From positions 1 to 9,868 of the forward strand of contig JALSOY010000180.1 of assembly GCA_026986235.1 (NCBI GenBank): a DNA stretch of 9,868 nt. Reading direction: 5' to 3'. The notes beneath the pieces are model-generated. The model worked only from the letters and a program-made list of their open reading frames with translations. It had not been told where the DNA came from and ran no database searches. Shown here piece after piece: positions 1-6,928 of this stretch (within the stretch, counting starts at the first letter, position 1; each line of letters starts with the position of its first letter). This stretch comes from Caldifarciminota bacterium (lineage in GTDB: Bacteria > Hydrothermota > Hydrothermia > B15-G9 > WFZT01). The position numbers were made by a program, and so were the translations under genes.

Positions 1-831
1 GGCAAATACGGGTGTCCCCACGGGTTTACCAAGTCTCCTTGATACGACCTGACACTTTATTTGAAGAAGCAAAAAAACATCCCGTGGGGCGTCGTCCAGG
101 GTCTCGAAGTTTGCATGCCCTTTGGCAAGCACGATGTCTGAGCTGTTGAATTCCTCCAAAAATTCCTCTGATGCTTCACGGAAGTCCACGCCGAGGGCGT
201 CGGATCCGGTTTCAACGATCCTGATACCCTCCGTATCCAGACCTTTAAGATCGTACTTTGTTACATCGTTTAAAACCGGACCGCTTTTTACAACGAGAAT
301 TTTCTCATAAACATCGAGCTTTTTGAGGAAGTATATGTCAAAAACAACCTCACCAGCGTTGTCAGCAATGAGCATGAATTTTCTTGCCGTGGTGAGCTTT
401 TCTCTAAAGATCTCATAATGATCGATTCCAAAACCAGCCTTGAAATTCTGCTCAAGGGTGCTCAAAAGATCAAACCTGTCCTGGGTCCCGAGATCTATGA
501 TGTTTCCGGAGGCCATCAGGATGAGTCTGTATTTCAGAGGATCCGGTGAGTTTTCAACCTTTCCCTTTACCTCTTCGAGAACCTTTATGGCAATCCTGTT
601 GTGCTCTCTTTTGAATTCAAGATAGGGGTCCTTCACCGGGAAATACCTGCTACCCGTTCTGATAGAACGGGTAGCAATGTATGCCGGTGAGTATTCAAGG
701 TCGAGCCCTTTTATGTATTCCCATGCCTCTTTAATGGCGTCGAGGATGGTTTCGTCGTCAAGCTCTACGGCGCGCATCAACCTCAGGACCTGGTTGAGTG
801 CGCAGGGAAAACACTCAGGGCCGGCCCTCAC
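1..831 (-). CDS. DUF89 / ARMT1-like damage-control phosphatase family protein (3' end cut by window edge)
   Basis: The reading frame is open for 277 codons from a GTG at 831 to position 1. The in-frame codon just before the GTG is TAA, so no earlier start is possible. The next ATG (codon 19) would remove an N-terminal CFPC...Q motif (C7, C10, Q14) typical of the short prokaryotic DUF89 proteins. Other family marks are DPY...K..HN around residues 60-70, the metal-site ADNAGE motif (D157, N158) followed by VVFD, and KGHANFE (K237-E243), where relatives usually have KGQGN. Members are metal-dependent phosphatases thought to remove phosphate from damaged or surplus phospho-metabolites in the cytosol; the substrate here is unknown. 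Family members are about 285 residues, so probably only a few C-terminal residues are missing. The start overlaps the EF-G-like stop (GTGA), implying translational coupling; only a weak purine-rich ribosome site precedes it. A long hairpin lies within the gene at 648-676. Confidence 0.85.
   Translation of the reverse strand, partial: MRAGPECFPCALNQVLRLMRAVELDDETILDAIKEAWEYIKGLDLEYSPAYIATRSIRTGSRYFPVKDPYLEFKREHNRIAIKVLEEVKGKVENSPDPLKYRLILMASGNIIDLGTQDRFDLLSTLEQNFKAGFGIDHYEIFREKLTTARKFMLIADNAGEVVFDIYFLKKLDVYEKILVVKSGPVLNDVTKYDLKGLDTEGIRIVETGSDALGVDFREASEEFLEEFNSSDIVLAKGHANFETLDDAPRDVFLLLQIKCQVVSRRLGKPVGTPVFA
648..676. repeat. Perfect 13-bp inverted repeat with 3-nt loop inside the DUF89 gene
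   Basis: Positions 648-660 (TGCTACCCGTTCT) are the exact reverse complement of 664-676 (AGAACGGGTAGCA), separated by GAT. The repeat encodes roughly ATRSIRTGS (about residues 53-61) of the DUF89 protein without breaking the frame. It lacks a following run of T on either strand, so it does not look like an intrinsic terminator. Its function is unknown. It could be a translational pause or mRNA-stability element, a protein-binding site, or chance. Confidence 0.9.
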
Positions 832-2870
832 TTACCCTCTTCCTGTTCCTTCTTTGCCTCTTCGATAATCTTCTGCGCTATCTCTTTGGGAACTTCCTGA
901 TAATGCGAGAATTTCATGGTAAATGTCCCACGACCCTTGGTAATGGACCTCAGGGTAGAGGAGTATTTGTAAAGTTCAGCGAGTGGTACATGGGCTTTGA
1001 TGATCTGCATCTTACCTTCTGCCTCCATACCGAGGATCCTGCCCCTTCGAGCATTAAGATCTCCAATGACATCTCCCATGTACTCCTCGGGTACCCTGAC
1101 TTCCACCTCGTAGATCGGCTCCAGCAGGTAGGGGTCGGCATTGGCCTCAGCCTCTTTAAAAGCCATTGATCCTGCAATTTCAAAGGCAAGGTTGGACGAA
1201 TCCACCGGATGGTACTTACCATCGTAGAGTGTAACCTTTACATCCACAACCTTTGCACCTGCAAGGACTCCCTTTTCCATGGCCTTCTTGATACCCGCTT
1301 CCACAGACGGGATAAACTGGGAGGGAATGGCACCTCCAAAAATCTCGTTGACGAACTCATACCCACCACCACGAGGTAGGGGCTCAATTTTTATGTAACA
1401 AATACCGTACTGACCGTGTCCACCCGTCTGCTTTACATACTTACCCATGGCCTGTGCCGGCTTCCTTATGGTCTCCCTGTACGGAATCTTTGGCTTTGAA
1501 GTCTCCACATTAACACCAAATTTATCCCTCAACTTCGAGACGATCACATCAAGATGAATCTCTCCGAGACCGGATATCAGGGTCTGCTTTAATTCAGGAT
1601 CATAATGAAATTCAAATGTCGGGTCCTCGTCCCTGAGTTTTGAAAGTCCTTCAGAAACCTTCTCCTGGTCTTCCCTCGTCTTGGGTACAATGGCCACAGA
1701 GATGGTGGGATGTGGAAATTCAATTCCCTGGAGAACCACGGGCCTGTCTTTTGAGCACAGGGTGTGACCGGTTTTCGTCTCCTTGAGCTTCACGAGAGCC
1801 CCTATCATCCCGGGTATAAGCCTGTCCGTCTCCTTTCTTTCCTTTCCACGAACGAGGTAAACCTGGTTTATCTTCTCGGTCCTTCCAAGATTTGCATTAA
1901 TAACTTCAATTCCAGGTGTCAGGGTCCCTGAATACACTTTAACAAGATATAGTTCACCCACATGGAGCTCTGAAATTGTTTTAAAAACGAAGGCTACGAG
2001 GGGCTCTGAGGGATCAGGCACGATTTCAATCTCTTCCTCCCCCATCCTGCCTATTTCCTTCGGGGCATTTACAGGAGAGGCACCATATTCGGCAATAAAG
2101 TCAGCGAGCTCGTCCACACCTATGAGGTCCTTTGCCTCACCAAAAAGAACAGGTATGAGCTCCCCACTTATGATCCCCTCTCTCAGGGTTCTGGAAAGCT
2201 CATCCGTGGAGATCTCCTCCCCTTCCATGTACTTCTCAAGAAGCTCTTCAGAAAGCTCAATCGTTGCCTCCTTGAGCTCCTCAATTTTTGATTCTGCATA
2301 ATCTTTCACATCCCCCTGAAGGGTGGAAGGGTCACCGCTTATAAGGTCAAATACACCTTTAAAATCTTCACCTGAGCCTATGGGGATCTGAACCGGCACG
2401 ACGCCGTTTCCAAAAGTCTCTTTAAGCTCCTGAATGAGTGCATCGACATTGATCTCGGGGGCTTTCATTTTATTGACAAAAATAATCCTCGGAATCCCCC
2501 TCTTCTTTGCTATTTCATAATATTTCTCAGCTCCCACTTCAACTCCGGAGGACGCGTCAATAACCACAACTGCGTTATCAGCTGCCCTTAAGCCTGCTGC
2601 CACCTCTCCGGCAAAGTCAAGGTAACCTGGAGTATCTATGAGGTTCATCCACCTGCTCTTCCACTCAAAATGTGCTACTGAAAGATTAATCGTGATCTTT
2701 CTCTTGATCTCTTCAGGATCAAAGTCCAGTATGGAATTCCCCTGATCGGGACTGTTCAGTCTGCTTGTCACCTTCGCCCTGTATAAAAGAGCTTCAGCCA
2801 GCGAAGTTTTACCAGAACCACCGTGTCCGATAAGTGCAAAATTCCTGATGGCGTTGACATCTAAACTCAT
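828..2870 (-). CDS. Elongation factor G-like translational GTPase (EF-G paralogue family)
   Basis: This 680-residue protein has the full EF-G domain order: G domain (about 1-265), beta-barrel domain II (about 285-380), domain III (about 385-460), domain IV (about 465-585) and domain V (about 586-660). Domain IV motifs include QTGGHGQYG (482-490), FGGAIPSQFIP and YHPVDSS. It belongs to the divergent EF-G-like group rather than canonical fusA: the P-loop is GHGGSGKT (15-22) instead of AHIDAGKT, and the G3 motif is DTPGYLDF (79-86), with Tyr at the catalytic His position. Unusually, the G4 motif reads NKMK (133-136) instead of NKxD, so the guanine-specifying Asp is Lys. Some EF-G-like paralogues bind ribosomes and hydrolyse GTP, but their role is poorly known. 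The ATG has a strong ribosome site, AAGGAGGA, five bases upstream. The gene has its own promoter and is coupled to the downstream DUF89 gene. Confidence 0.93.
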   Translation of the reverse strand: MSLDVNAIRNFALIGHGGSGKTSLAEALLYRAKVTSRLNSPDQGNSILDFDPEEIKRKITINLSVAHFEWKSRWMNLIDTPGYLDFAGEVAAGLRAADNAVVVIDASSGVEVGAEKYYEIAKKRGIPRIIFVNKMKAPEINVDALIQELKETFGNGVVPVQIPIGSGEDFKGVFDLISGDPSTLQGDVKDYAESKIEELKEATIELSEELLEKYMEGEEISTDELSRTLREGIISGELIPVLFGEAKDLIGVDELADFIAEYGASPVNAPKEIGRMGEEEIEIVPDPSEPLVAFVFKTISELHVGELYLVKVYSGTLTPGIEVINANLGRTEKINQVYLVRGKERKETDRLIPGMIGALVKLKETKTGHTLCSKDRPVVLQGIEFPHPTISVAIVPKTREDQEKVSEGLSKLRDEDPTFEFHYDPELKQTLISGLGEIHLDVIVSKLRDKFGVNVETSKPKIPYRETIRKPAQAMGKYVKQTGGHGQYGICYIKIEPLPRGGGYEFVNEIFGGAIPSQFIPSVEAGIKKAMEKGVLAGAKVVDVKVTLYDGKYHPVDSSNLAFEIAGSMAFKEAEANADPYLLEPIYEVEVRVPEEYMGDVIGDLNARRGRILGMEAEGKMQIIKAHVPLAELYKYSSTLRSITKGRGTFTMKFSHYQEVPKEIAQKIIEEAKKEQEEGK

Positions 2871-2877
2871 ATTTGTC

Positions 2878-2885
2878 CTCCTTCG
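2878..2885 (-). promoter_or_regulatory. Strong Shine-Dalgarno site of the EF-G-like gene
   Basis: On the minus strand an AAGGAGGA-type sequence sits about five bases before the ATG at 2870. It fixes this ATG as the start and indicates efficient initiation. Confidence 0.85.
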
Positions 2886-2892
2886 TGGATTT

Positions 2893-2931
2893 CAAAAATT
2901 GGCATAAATTATAGACTTCCCTCAATTTTTG
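2893..2931. repeat. 9-bp inverted repeat bracketing the -10 box (candidate operator)
   Basis: CAAAAATTG (2893-2901) and CAATTTTTG (2923-2931) are perfect inverted arms separated by 21 bp and centred on the -10 box. One arm touches the predicted start of transcription; the other abuts the -35 box inside the spacer. This layout suits a dimeric repressor that would occlude RNA polymerase. The arms are AT-rich, so chance is possible. No regulator gene is visible in the window. Confidence 0.5.
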
Positions 2932-2937
2932 TGTCAA
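2908..2937 (-). promoter_or_regulatory. Perfect-consensus sigma-70 promoter for the EF-G-like/DUF89 pair
   Basis: On the minus strand the -35 box is TTGACA (2937-2932) and the -10 box is TATAAT (2913-2908), with an 18-bp spacer. Both hexamers match the consensus exactly. Transcription should start near 2901, giving a leader of about 30 bases that holds the ribosome site. The promoter lies in the 81-bp gap behind the phosphate acyltransferase gene, so the EF-G-like and DUF89 genes can be expressed without the two upstream genes. Confidence 0.85.
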
Positions 2938-2951
2938 CTTGGGTACTATGG

Positions 2952-3851
2952 TCAGCTTATACTTATCGCAAAGGCTATGGAGGCAAGTTTCATCTCAGGG
3001 GTATCTGACCTGCTAAGAAGAACGATGGGAACTTTTGCTCCCACAACCACGCCTCCAACGAGGGCGTTTGCGAAGTAAATCATCGTCTTGGACATGATGT
3101 TACCCGTGGCTACATCAGGCACGAGCATTATGTCGGCATCACCTATCACCTCTCCCGTTACACCTTTTATCTCACCGGATTCTTTTGAAACTGCAAGATC
3201 AAAGCCCAGGGGACCGTCAACGGCTACATTGCCAAAGTATCCCCTGTCCGCCAGTTTGGAGATTGCAGCAGCATGAAGAGTCTCCGGCATATCGGGATGT
3301 ATGGTCTCTATAGAAGCGAGAATTGCCACCTTTGGCCTCTCGTACCCGAGCTTCCTGGTTACTTCAAGGCAGTTCTCAAGTATCTTTATCTTCATCTCCA
3401 GATCCGGCCTGATGTTCATTCCTGCGTCGGTCAGAAATATCAGCTTGTGATACTTTCCAGGCACCTCGTGTAATGCTATGTGGGATAAAATCTTACCCGT
3501 TCTGAGACCTCTTTCACGGTTTAAAATTATTCTCAAAAACTCCGGAGTGCCTATTTTCCCCTTCAGGATCAGATCAGCCTCACCATTTCTGACAAGTTCC
3601 ACGGCGGTCATCGTAGCCTCATACTCGTCTTTTGCGCTGAGTATCACAAAGTCATTTTCGTCGGATCCCAGGGCCTTAATGAGTTCGAGGATTTTATCTC
3701 TATTCCCAATGAGGACAGGCTCGATCAGGCCCTCTTCCATGGCAAGTTTCAATCCCTCGATCATAGGAAGGGCGTGAGGGGCACCCACAGCGAGTCTCCT
3801 CCTCCCTTTGCCCTTTGCTATATCAATGACATCCCTGAAAGTCTTAAGCAT
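2952..3851 (-). CDS. Phosphate acyltransferase, Pta/Ptb family (probably phosphate butyryltransferase-like)
   Basis: The enzyme family catalyses reversible exchange of CoA and phosphate on an acyl group (acyl-CoA + Pi to acyl-phosphate + CoA) in the cytosol. At 299 residues it matches the short Ptb type, without the long N-terminal extension of many Pta enzymes. Visible family segments are ADLILKGKIGTPEFLR (92-107), FLTDAGMNIRPD (139-150), DGPLGFDLAVS (212-222), PDVATGNIMSK (245-255) and a C-terminal PIVLLSRSDTPEMKLASI (275-292). The ATG overlaps the end of the DUF4416 gene by 8 bp and has a good ribosome site (GGGAGGA, five bases upstream), so the two genes form one unit. No butyrate or acetate kinase gene is adjacent, unlike the usual ptb-buk pairing, so the acyl chain used and the physiological direction are open. 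The gene symbol is withheld because Ptb-like and Pta-like substrates cannot be separated by eye. Confidence 0.9.
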   Translation of the reverse strand: MLKTFRDVIDIAKGKGRRRLAVGAPHALPMIEGLKLAMEEGLIEPVLIGNRDKILELIKALGSDENDFVILSAKDEYEATMTAVELVRNGEADLILKGKIGTPEFLRIILNRERGLRTGKILSHIALHEVPGKYHKLIFLTDAGMNIRPDLEMKIKILENCLEVTRKLGYERPKVAILASIETIHPDMPETLHAAAISKLADRGYFGNVAVDGPLGFDLAVSKESGEIKGVTGEVIGDADIMLVPDVATGNIMSKTMIYFANALVGGVVVGAKVPIVLLSRSDTPEMKLASIAFAISIS

Positions 3852-4413
3852 TTTTATCCTCCCGTGTGATGAATCCCAGCTGACGAGCCCGATACTCCTT
3901 TAGATCACTTTTTAACTCCTCACGGACCCTGTTGAAAAATTCGATGGCCTCGTGAGTGGTATAGTCAGGATATGTCCATTGAAGGGGGACAAATCCCAGC
4001 TTTCTTCTGTAAATTAGAGTTACCTCGGCATAAATACCGTCACGGAGATATATTCTGTGGGAATAGTCCTTCGTCGTTGCCAGAACGAGCCTGGATTCCG
4101 TTACATAACCCGGATCTATGTTTACCTTTCTTCCACCGTCCATCCAGATTTTTTCAATCTCGTTGGTCCTGAGTTTTATCTCAACTATTTTGTCCTGATC
4201 TATAAGCTCTCTGAAGGCAAGCCACTGCCTCAGTAAACCCTTACCCATCTCCTCTTCGTAGTAATTCGTCCTGTTAAAAGGGATAATCTCACTTTTAAGA
4301 CTGACAGGACCAAAATTTTTCTCGAGTTCAGATACGGCACTATCCAGGAATTCTGGCTGAAAGATTAGTCCCACTATAAGCTTTGCTGGATCAGGTTTCT
4401 TTGGAATACCCAT
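3844..4413 (-). CDS. DUF4416 family protein of unknown function
   Basis: The 189-residue product matches the DUF4416 pattern as I know it: an N-terminal KPDPAKLIVGLIF, then PFNRTNYYEEEMGKGL, an EIKLRTNEIE segment, a VNIDPGYVT motif, LVLATTKDYSHRIYL, GIYAEVTLIY and WTYPDY near the C-terminus. No signal peptide or membrane helix is visible, so it is probably cytosolic. The many conserved Asp, Tyr, His and Trp residues suggest an enzyme or ligand-binding fold, but no function is established that I know of. It is the first gene of the minus-strand group and overlaps the phosphate acyltransferase start by 8 bp. The ATG at 4413 has no Shine-Dalgarno sequence and lies seven bases after a good -10 box, pointing to a leaderless transcript. 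Confidence 0.85.
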   Translation of the reverse strand: MGIPKKPDPAKLIVGLIFQPEFLDSAVSELEKNFGPVSLKSEIIPFNRTNYYEEEMGKGLLRQWLAFRELIDQDKIVEIKLRTNEIEKIWMDGGRKVNIDPGYVTESRLVLATTKDYSHRIYLRDGIYAEVTLIYRRKLGFVPLQWTYPDYTTHEAIEFFNRVREELKSDLKEYRARQLGFITREDKNA

Positions 4414-4420
4414 TTTTTCA

Positions 4421-4449
4421 ATGATACATCACGCAGGTGCTATGTTCAA
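4421..4449 (-). promoter_or_regulatory. Promoter of the DUF4416-acyltransferase unit (predicted leaderless)
   Basis: On the minus strand the -35 candidate is TTGAAC (4449-4444, four of six consensus bases) and the -10 is TATCAT (4426-4421, five of six), with a 17-bp spacer. Only seven bases (TGAAAAA) separate the -10 from the ATG, so the start of transcription should fall at or one base before the A of the start codon. Confidence 0.6.
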
Positions 4450-4461
4450 GACCGCTTTGCA

Positions 4462-4488
4462 CTTGACAGCTAACAAAAAACCTCTAAT
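4462..4488 (+). promoter_or_regulatory. Candidate promoter of the Clp ATPase gene, possibly heat-shock type
   Basis: A perfect TTGACA (4463-4468) sits about 57 bp before the ATG, but no good TATAAT lies 16-18 bp downstream; the best is AATTAA at 4486-4491 with three of six matches. Read as a sigma-32-like promoter, CTTGAC (4462-4467), a 13-bp gap and CCTCTAAT (4481-4488) partly resemble CTTGAA and CCCCATNT. That would suit a stress-induced unfoldase but is only a partial match. It lies back to back with the DUF4416 promoter. A 10-bp AT palindrome, TAAAATTTTA (4500-4509), follows near the expected transcript start. Confidence 0.35.
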
Positions 4489-4525
4489 TAATACACTCAT
4501 AAAATTTTAGTGGAGGAGACAGAAG

Positions 4526-6928
4526 ATGAAGCTGGATAAGTTTACGGAAGGAGCGCGGGAAGCCCTTGAGCTGGCTCAGAATGCGCTCGTTAAATTCAGG
4601 CACAACCAGCTCGATGTAGAGCATATTTTCTACGGGCTTCTCTCACAGGAAGATGGGGTTGTGCCCGGGATATTTGAAAAACTCGGGATTTCCCCCTTTG
4701 CCGTCAAAGACAGGATTGCTGATGTCCTGAGAAGGGTGCCACAGGTTGAATTTTCACATGGTACACCTGCACAGATATACATAACCCCCGCCGCCGAGAG
4801 GGTGCTCCAGCAGTCTTTTGAAGAGGCGAGAAACCTGAAAGACGAATATGTCGCTTCAGAGCACATACTCCTTGCAATTGCCGAAGTTTCTAACGGCCCA
4901 TCTCGAAGAATTTTAAAGGAATTTGGAGTTGACAAAGAAAAAATTTATTCTGCTCTGTACGAAATCAGGGGAAGTCAGAGGGTTACGGGTCCCGATGCAG
5001 AAAAGAAGTACAACGCCCTTGAAAGATACACCACTGATCTTACGAGACTGGCGGAGCTGGGAAAACTCGATCCGGTGATCGGCAGAGAAGAGGAAATCCG
5101 CAGGGTTGCTCAGATCCTGATGAGAAAAACGAAGAATAACCCCGTTTTAATAGGCGAACCAGGAGTTGGTAAAACGGCTGTCGTACACGGTCTTGCGCAG
5201 AGGATAGTAGAAGGGAATGTACCAGATCCCCTGAAGGAAAGGAAGATATTGCAGCTTGACATAGGTGCTCTCCTCGCCGGATCAAAATTTCGTGGTGAAT
5301 TTGAGGATAGGCTGAAGGCCGTAATTGAAGAGGTCCGCAAGATGCAGGATAGGGCAATACTTTTTATCGATGAACTCCACACCATTGTGGGTGCAGGCGC
5401 CGCTGAAGGCGCAGTTGACGCCGCAAATCTCCTGAAACCCGCCCTTGCCTCAGGTGAACTCAGAGTCATTGGGGCAACCACCCTCGATGAATACAGGGAG
5501 AGGATCGAAAAGGACGGTGCCCTCGAAAGGAGGTTCCAGCCTGTGTTCGTGAAAGAACCGTCGGTGAAGGAAACCATCCAGATCCTCATGGGTCTGAAAG
5601 AAAGGTTTGAAAAACACCACGACCTCAGGATCACAGACGACGCAATAAAAGCAGCAGCAAAGCTATCAAACAGATACATAACCGGAAGAAAGCTTCCCGA
5701 TAAGGCCATTGACCTCCTGGACGAGGCCTGCTCGGCCGTCAGATTAAAGCTATCTGAAATGCCAGAAGAGGTGAAAGTGTTAAAGGAAAGGATTACGAAA
5801 CTGACGGAGGAGGGTAGAATAGCCGCTCAGTACAATGACTTCGAGAAAGCAGGGAAGATCAAGGATGAACTTGACCAACTCATAAAAGAATACGAATCAA
5901 AGAGGGCAAAGTGGATTGAAGAGACAGGGGTGGATGATGTGGTTGACCAGGAAGATGTGGCGGAGGTGGTATCCAGATGGTCCGGTGTACCTGTGACGAG
6001 ACTTCTCGAAGATGAGGCCAGAAAGCTCCTCCGAATGGAAGAGGAACTGAAAAAGAGGGTAAAAGGACAGGATAGGGCGATTGAGGTCATATCCGACGCA
6101 GTGAGAAGGGCAAGGGCAGGACTTTCCGATCCCAACAGACCAATAGGAGTGTTCCTCTTCCTTGGCCCCACAGGTGTCGGTAAAACCCACCTCGCACGCC
6201 AGCTGGCCTGGTTCCTGTTTAACGACGAAAATGCACTTTTAAGGATTGATATGTCAGAGTACATGGAAAAACACGCAGTTTCGAGATTAATAGGTGCACC
6301 TCCCGGATATATTGGCTTTGAGAGAGGGGGACAGCTCACAGAGGCAGTGAGGAGAAGACCTTACCAGGTTATACTCTTTGACGAGATAGAAAAAGCCCAC
6401 CCTGATGTCTTCAACATCATGCTGCAGATCTTCGATGCCGGCAGACTCACTGACGCCCAGGGACATGTGGTGGATTTCAAAAACACAATCATAATTATGA
6501 CTTCAAATATCGCATCCCGTGTACTTCTTGATACGAACCTTGACGACGAGAGAAAGAGGAGCATCCTCGAGGCCGAACTGAGGAAGCACTTTCGCCCCGA
6601 ATTTCTCAATAGAATTACAGAAATCGTTATCTTCAAACCACTTGATATGGAAACGATAAAGGAAATTGTTGACCTCGAGATGGAAGGGATAAAAAGGGCA
6701 CTGGCTGAGAAAAATATTGAGCTTGAAATAGACGAGTCCGCCCGTGAATTCCTGGCAAAGGAAGGTTATAGCCAGGAATTCGGGGCAAGACCCCTCAAGA
6801 GAACCATCGAAAGACTGGTGGCTAACGAACTCTCACGGATGATTATCTCCGGGGAATTGAAAGAAAACTCCAGTATAAAAGTAACGGCTGAAGGAGGAAA
6901 GCTGAAATTCGAAATAACGGGCAGGTGA
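4526..6928 (+). CDS. Two-domain Clp AAA+ ATPase (ClpC-like architecture, no visible ClpP-docking loop)
   Basis: The 800-residue Hsp100 protein has two N-terminal Clp_N repeats (about 1-75 and 85-150). Its first AAA+ domain has Walker A GEPGVGKT (210-217), pore loop KFRG (254-257), Walker B ILFIDE (278-283) and arginine finger in ERRF (334-337). The middle segment is short and contains a UVR-like stretch (about 433-455). The second AAA+ domain has Walker A GPTGVGKT (547-554), pore loop GYIG (594-597), Walker B VILFDE (615-620) and sensor 2 GARPLKR (753-759). Such proteins form hexameric rings that thread and unfold proteins with ATP. The short middle domain resembles ClpC, not ClpB. Between TSN (659-661) and FRPEFLNR (689-696), however, there are only 27 residues and no IGF/VGF/LGF tripeptide, so coupling to ClpP is doubtful and disaggregase action is possible. 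The start has a clear ribosome site (GGAGGAG, seven bases away). No clpP is in the window. Confidence 0.95.
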   Translation: MKLDKFTEGAREALELAQNALVKFRHNQLDVEHIFYGLLSQEDGVVPGIFEKLGISPFAVKDRIADVLRRVPQVEFSHGTPAQIYITPAAERVLQQSFEEARNLKDEYVASEHILLAIAEVSNGPSRRILKEFGVDKEKIYSALYEIRGSQRVTGPDAEKKYNALERYTTDLTRLAELGKLDPVIGREEEIRRVAQILMRKTKNNPVLIGEPGVGKTAVVHGLAQRIVEGNVPDPLKERKILQLDIGALLAGSKFRGEFEDRLKAVIEEVRKMQDRAILFIDELHTIVGAGAAEGAVDAANLLKPALASGELRVIGATTLDEYRERIEKDGALERRFQPVFVKEPSVKETIQILMGLKERFEKHHDLRITDDAIKAAAKLSNRYITGRKLPDKAIDLLDEACSAVRLKLSEMPEEVKVLKERITKLTEEGRIAAQYNDFEKAGKIKDELDQLIKEYESKRAKWIEETGVDDVVDQEDVAEVVSRWSGVPVTRLLEDEARKLLRMEEELKKRVKGQDRAIEVISDAVRRARAGLSDPNRPIGVFLFLGPTGVGKTHLARQLAWFLFNDENALLRIDMSEYMEKHAVSRLIGAPPGYIGFERGGQLTEAVRRRPYQVILFDEIEKAHPDVFNIMLQIFDAGRLTDAQGHVVDFKNTIIIMTSNIASRVLLDTNLDDERKRSILEAELRKHFRPEFLNRITEIVIFKPLDMETIKEIVDLEMEGIKRALAEKNIELEIDESAREFLAKEGYSQEFGARPLKRTIERLVANELSRMIISGELKENSSIKVTAEGGKLKFEITGR

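Larger units (their letters stand above)
4414..4525. other. 112-bp divergent intergenic region
   Basis: This gap separates the minus-strand and plus-strand units. It holds two back-to-back promoters whose -35 boxes are 13 bp apart (4444-4449 and 4463-4468), the Clp ribosome site at about 4512-4518 and the palindrome TAAAATTTTA (4500-4509). The spacing would let one regulator affect both directions. No small gene or RNA is apparent. Confidence 0.6.

Noticed and set aside
798..1169. A 123-codon plus-strand frame opposite the EF-G-like gene end
   Set aside because: It is antisense to conserved domain V coding sequence, with no ribosome site or recognisable protein features.
3494..3505. 12-base identity with the DUF89 hairpin arm (TACCCGTTCTGA)
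   Set aside because: Both copies encode an Arg-Thr-Gly stretch with common codons, and the copy here has no inverted partner, so a mobile repeat is not supported.
4458..4475. CIRCE-like heat-shock operator (TTTGCACTT next to GACAGCTAA)
   Set aside because: Each half matches about seven of nine CIRCE bases, but the required 9-bp spacer is absent; the halves are directly adjacent. It is probably chance.
5110..5709. A 199-codon minus-strand frame opposite the Clp ATPase
   Set aside because: It is antisense to the strongly conserved first AAA+ domain, with low-complexity Ser/Phe/Arg composition and no domain signature.
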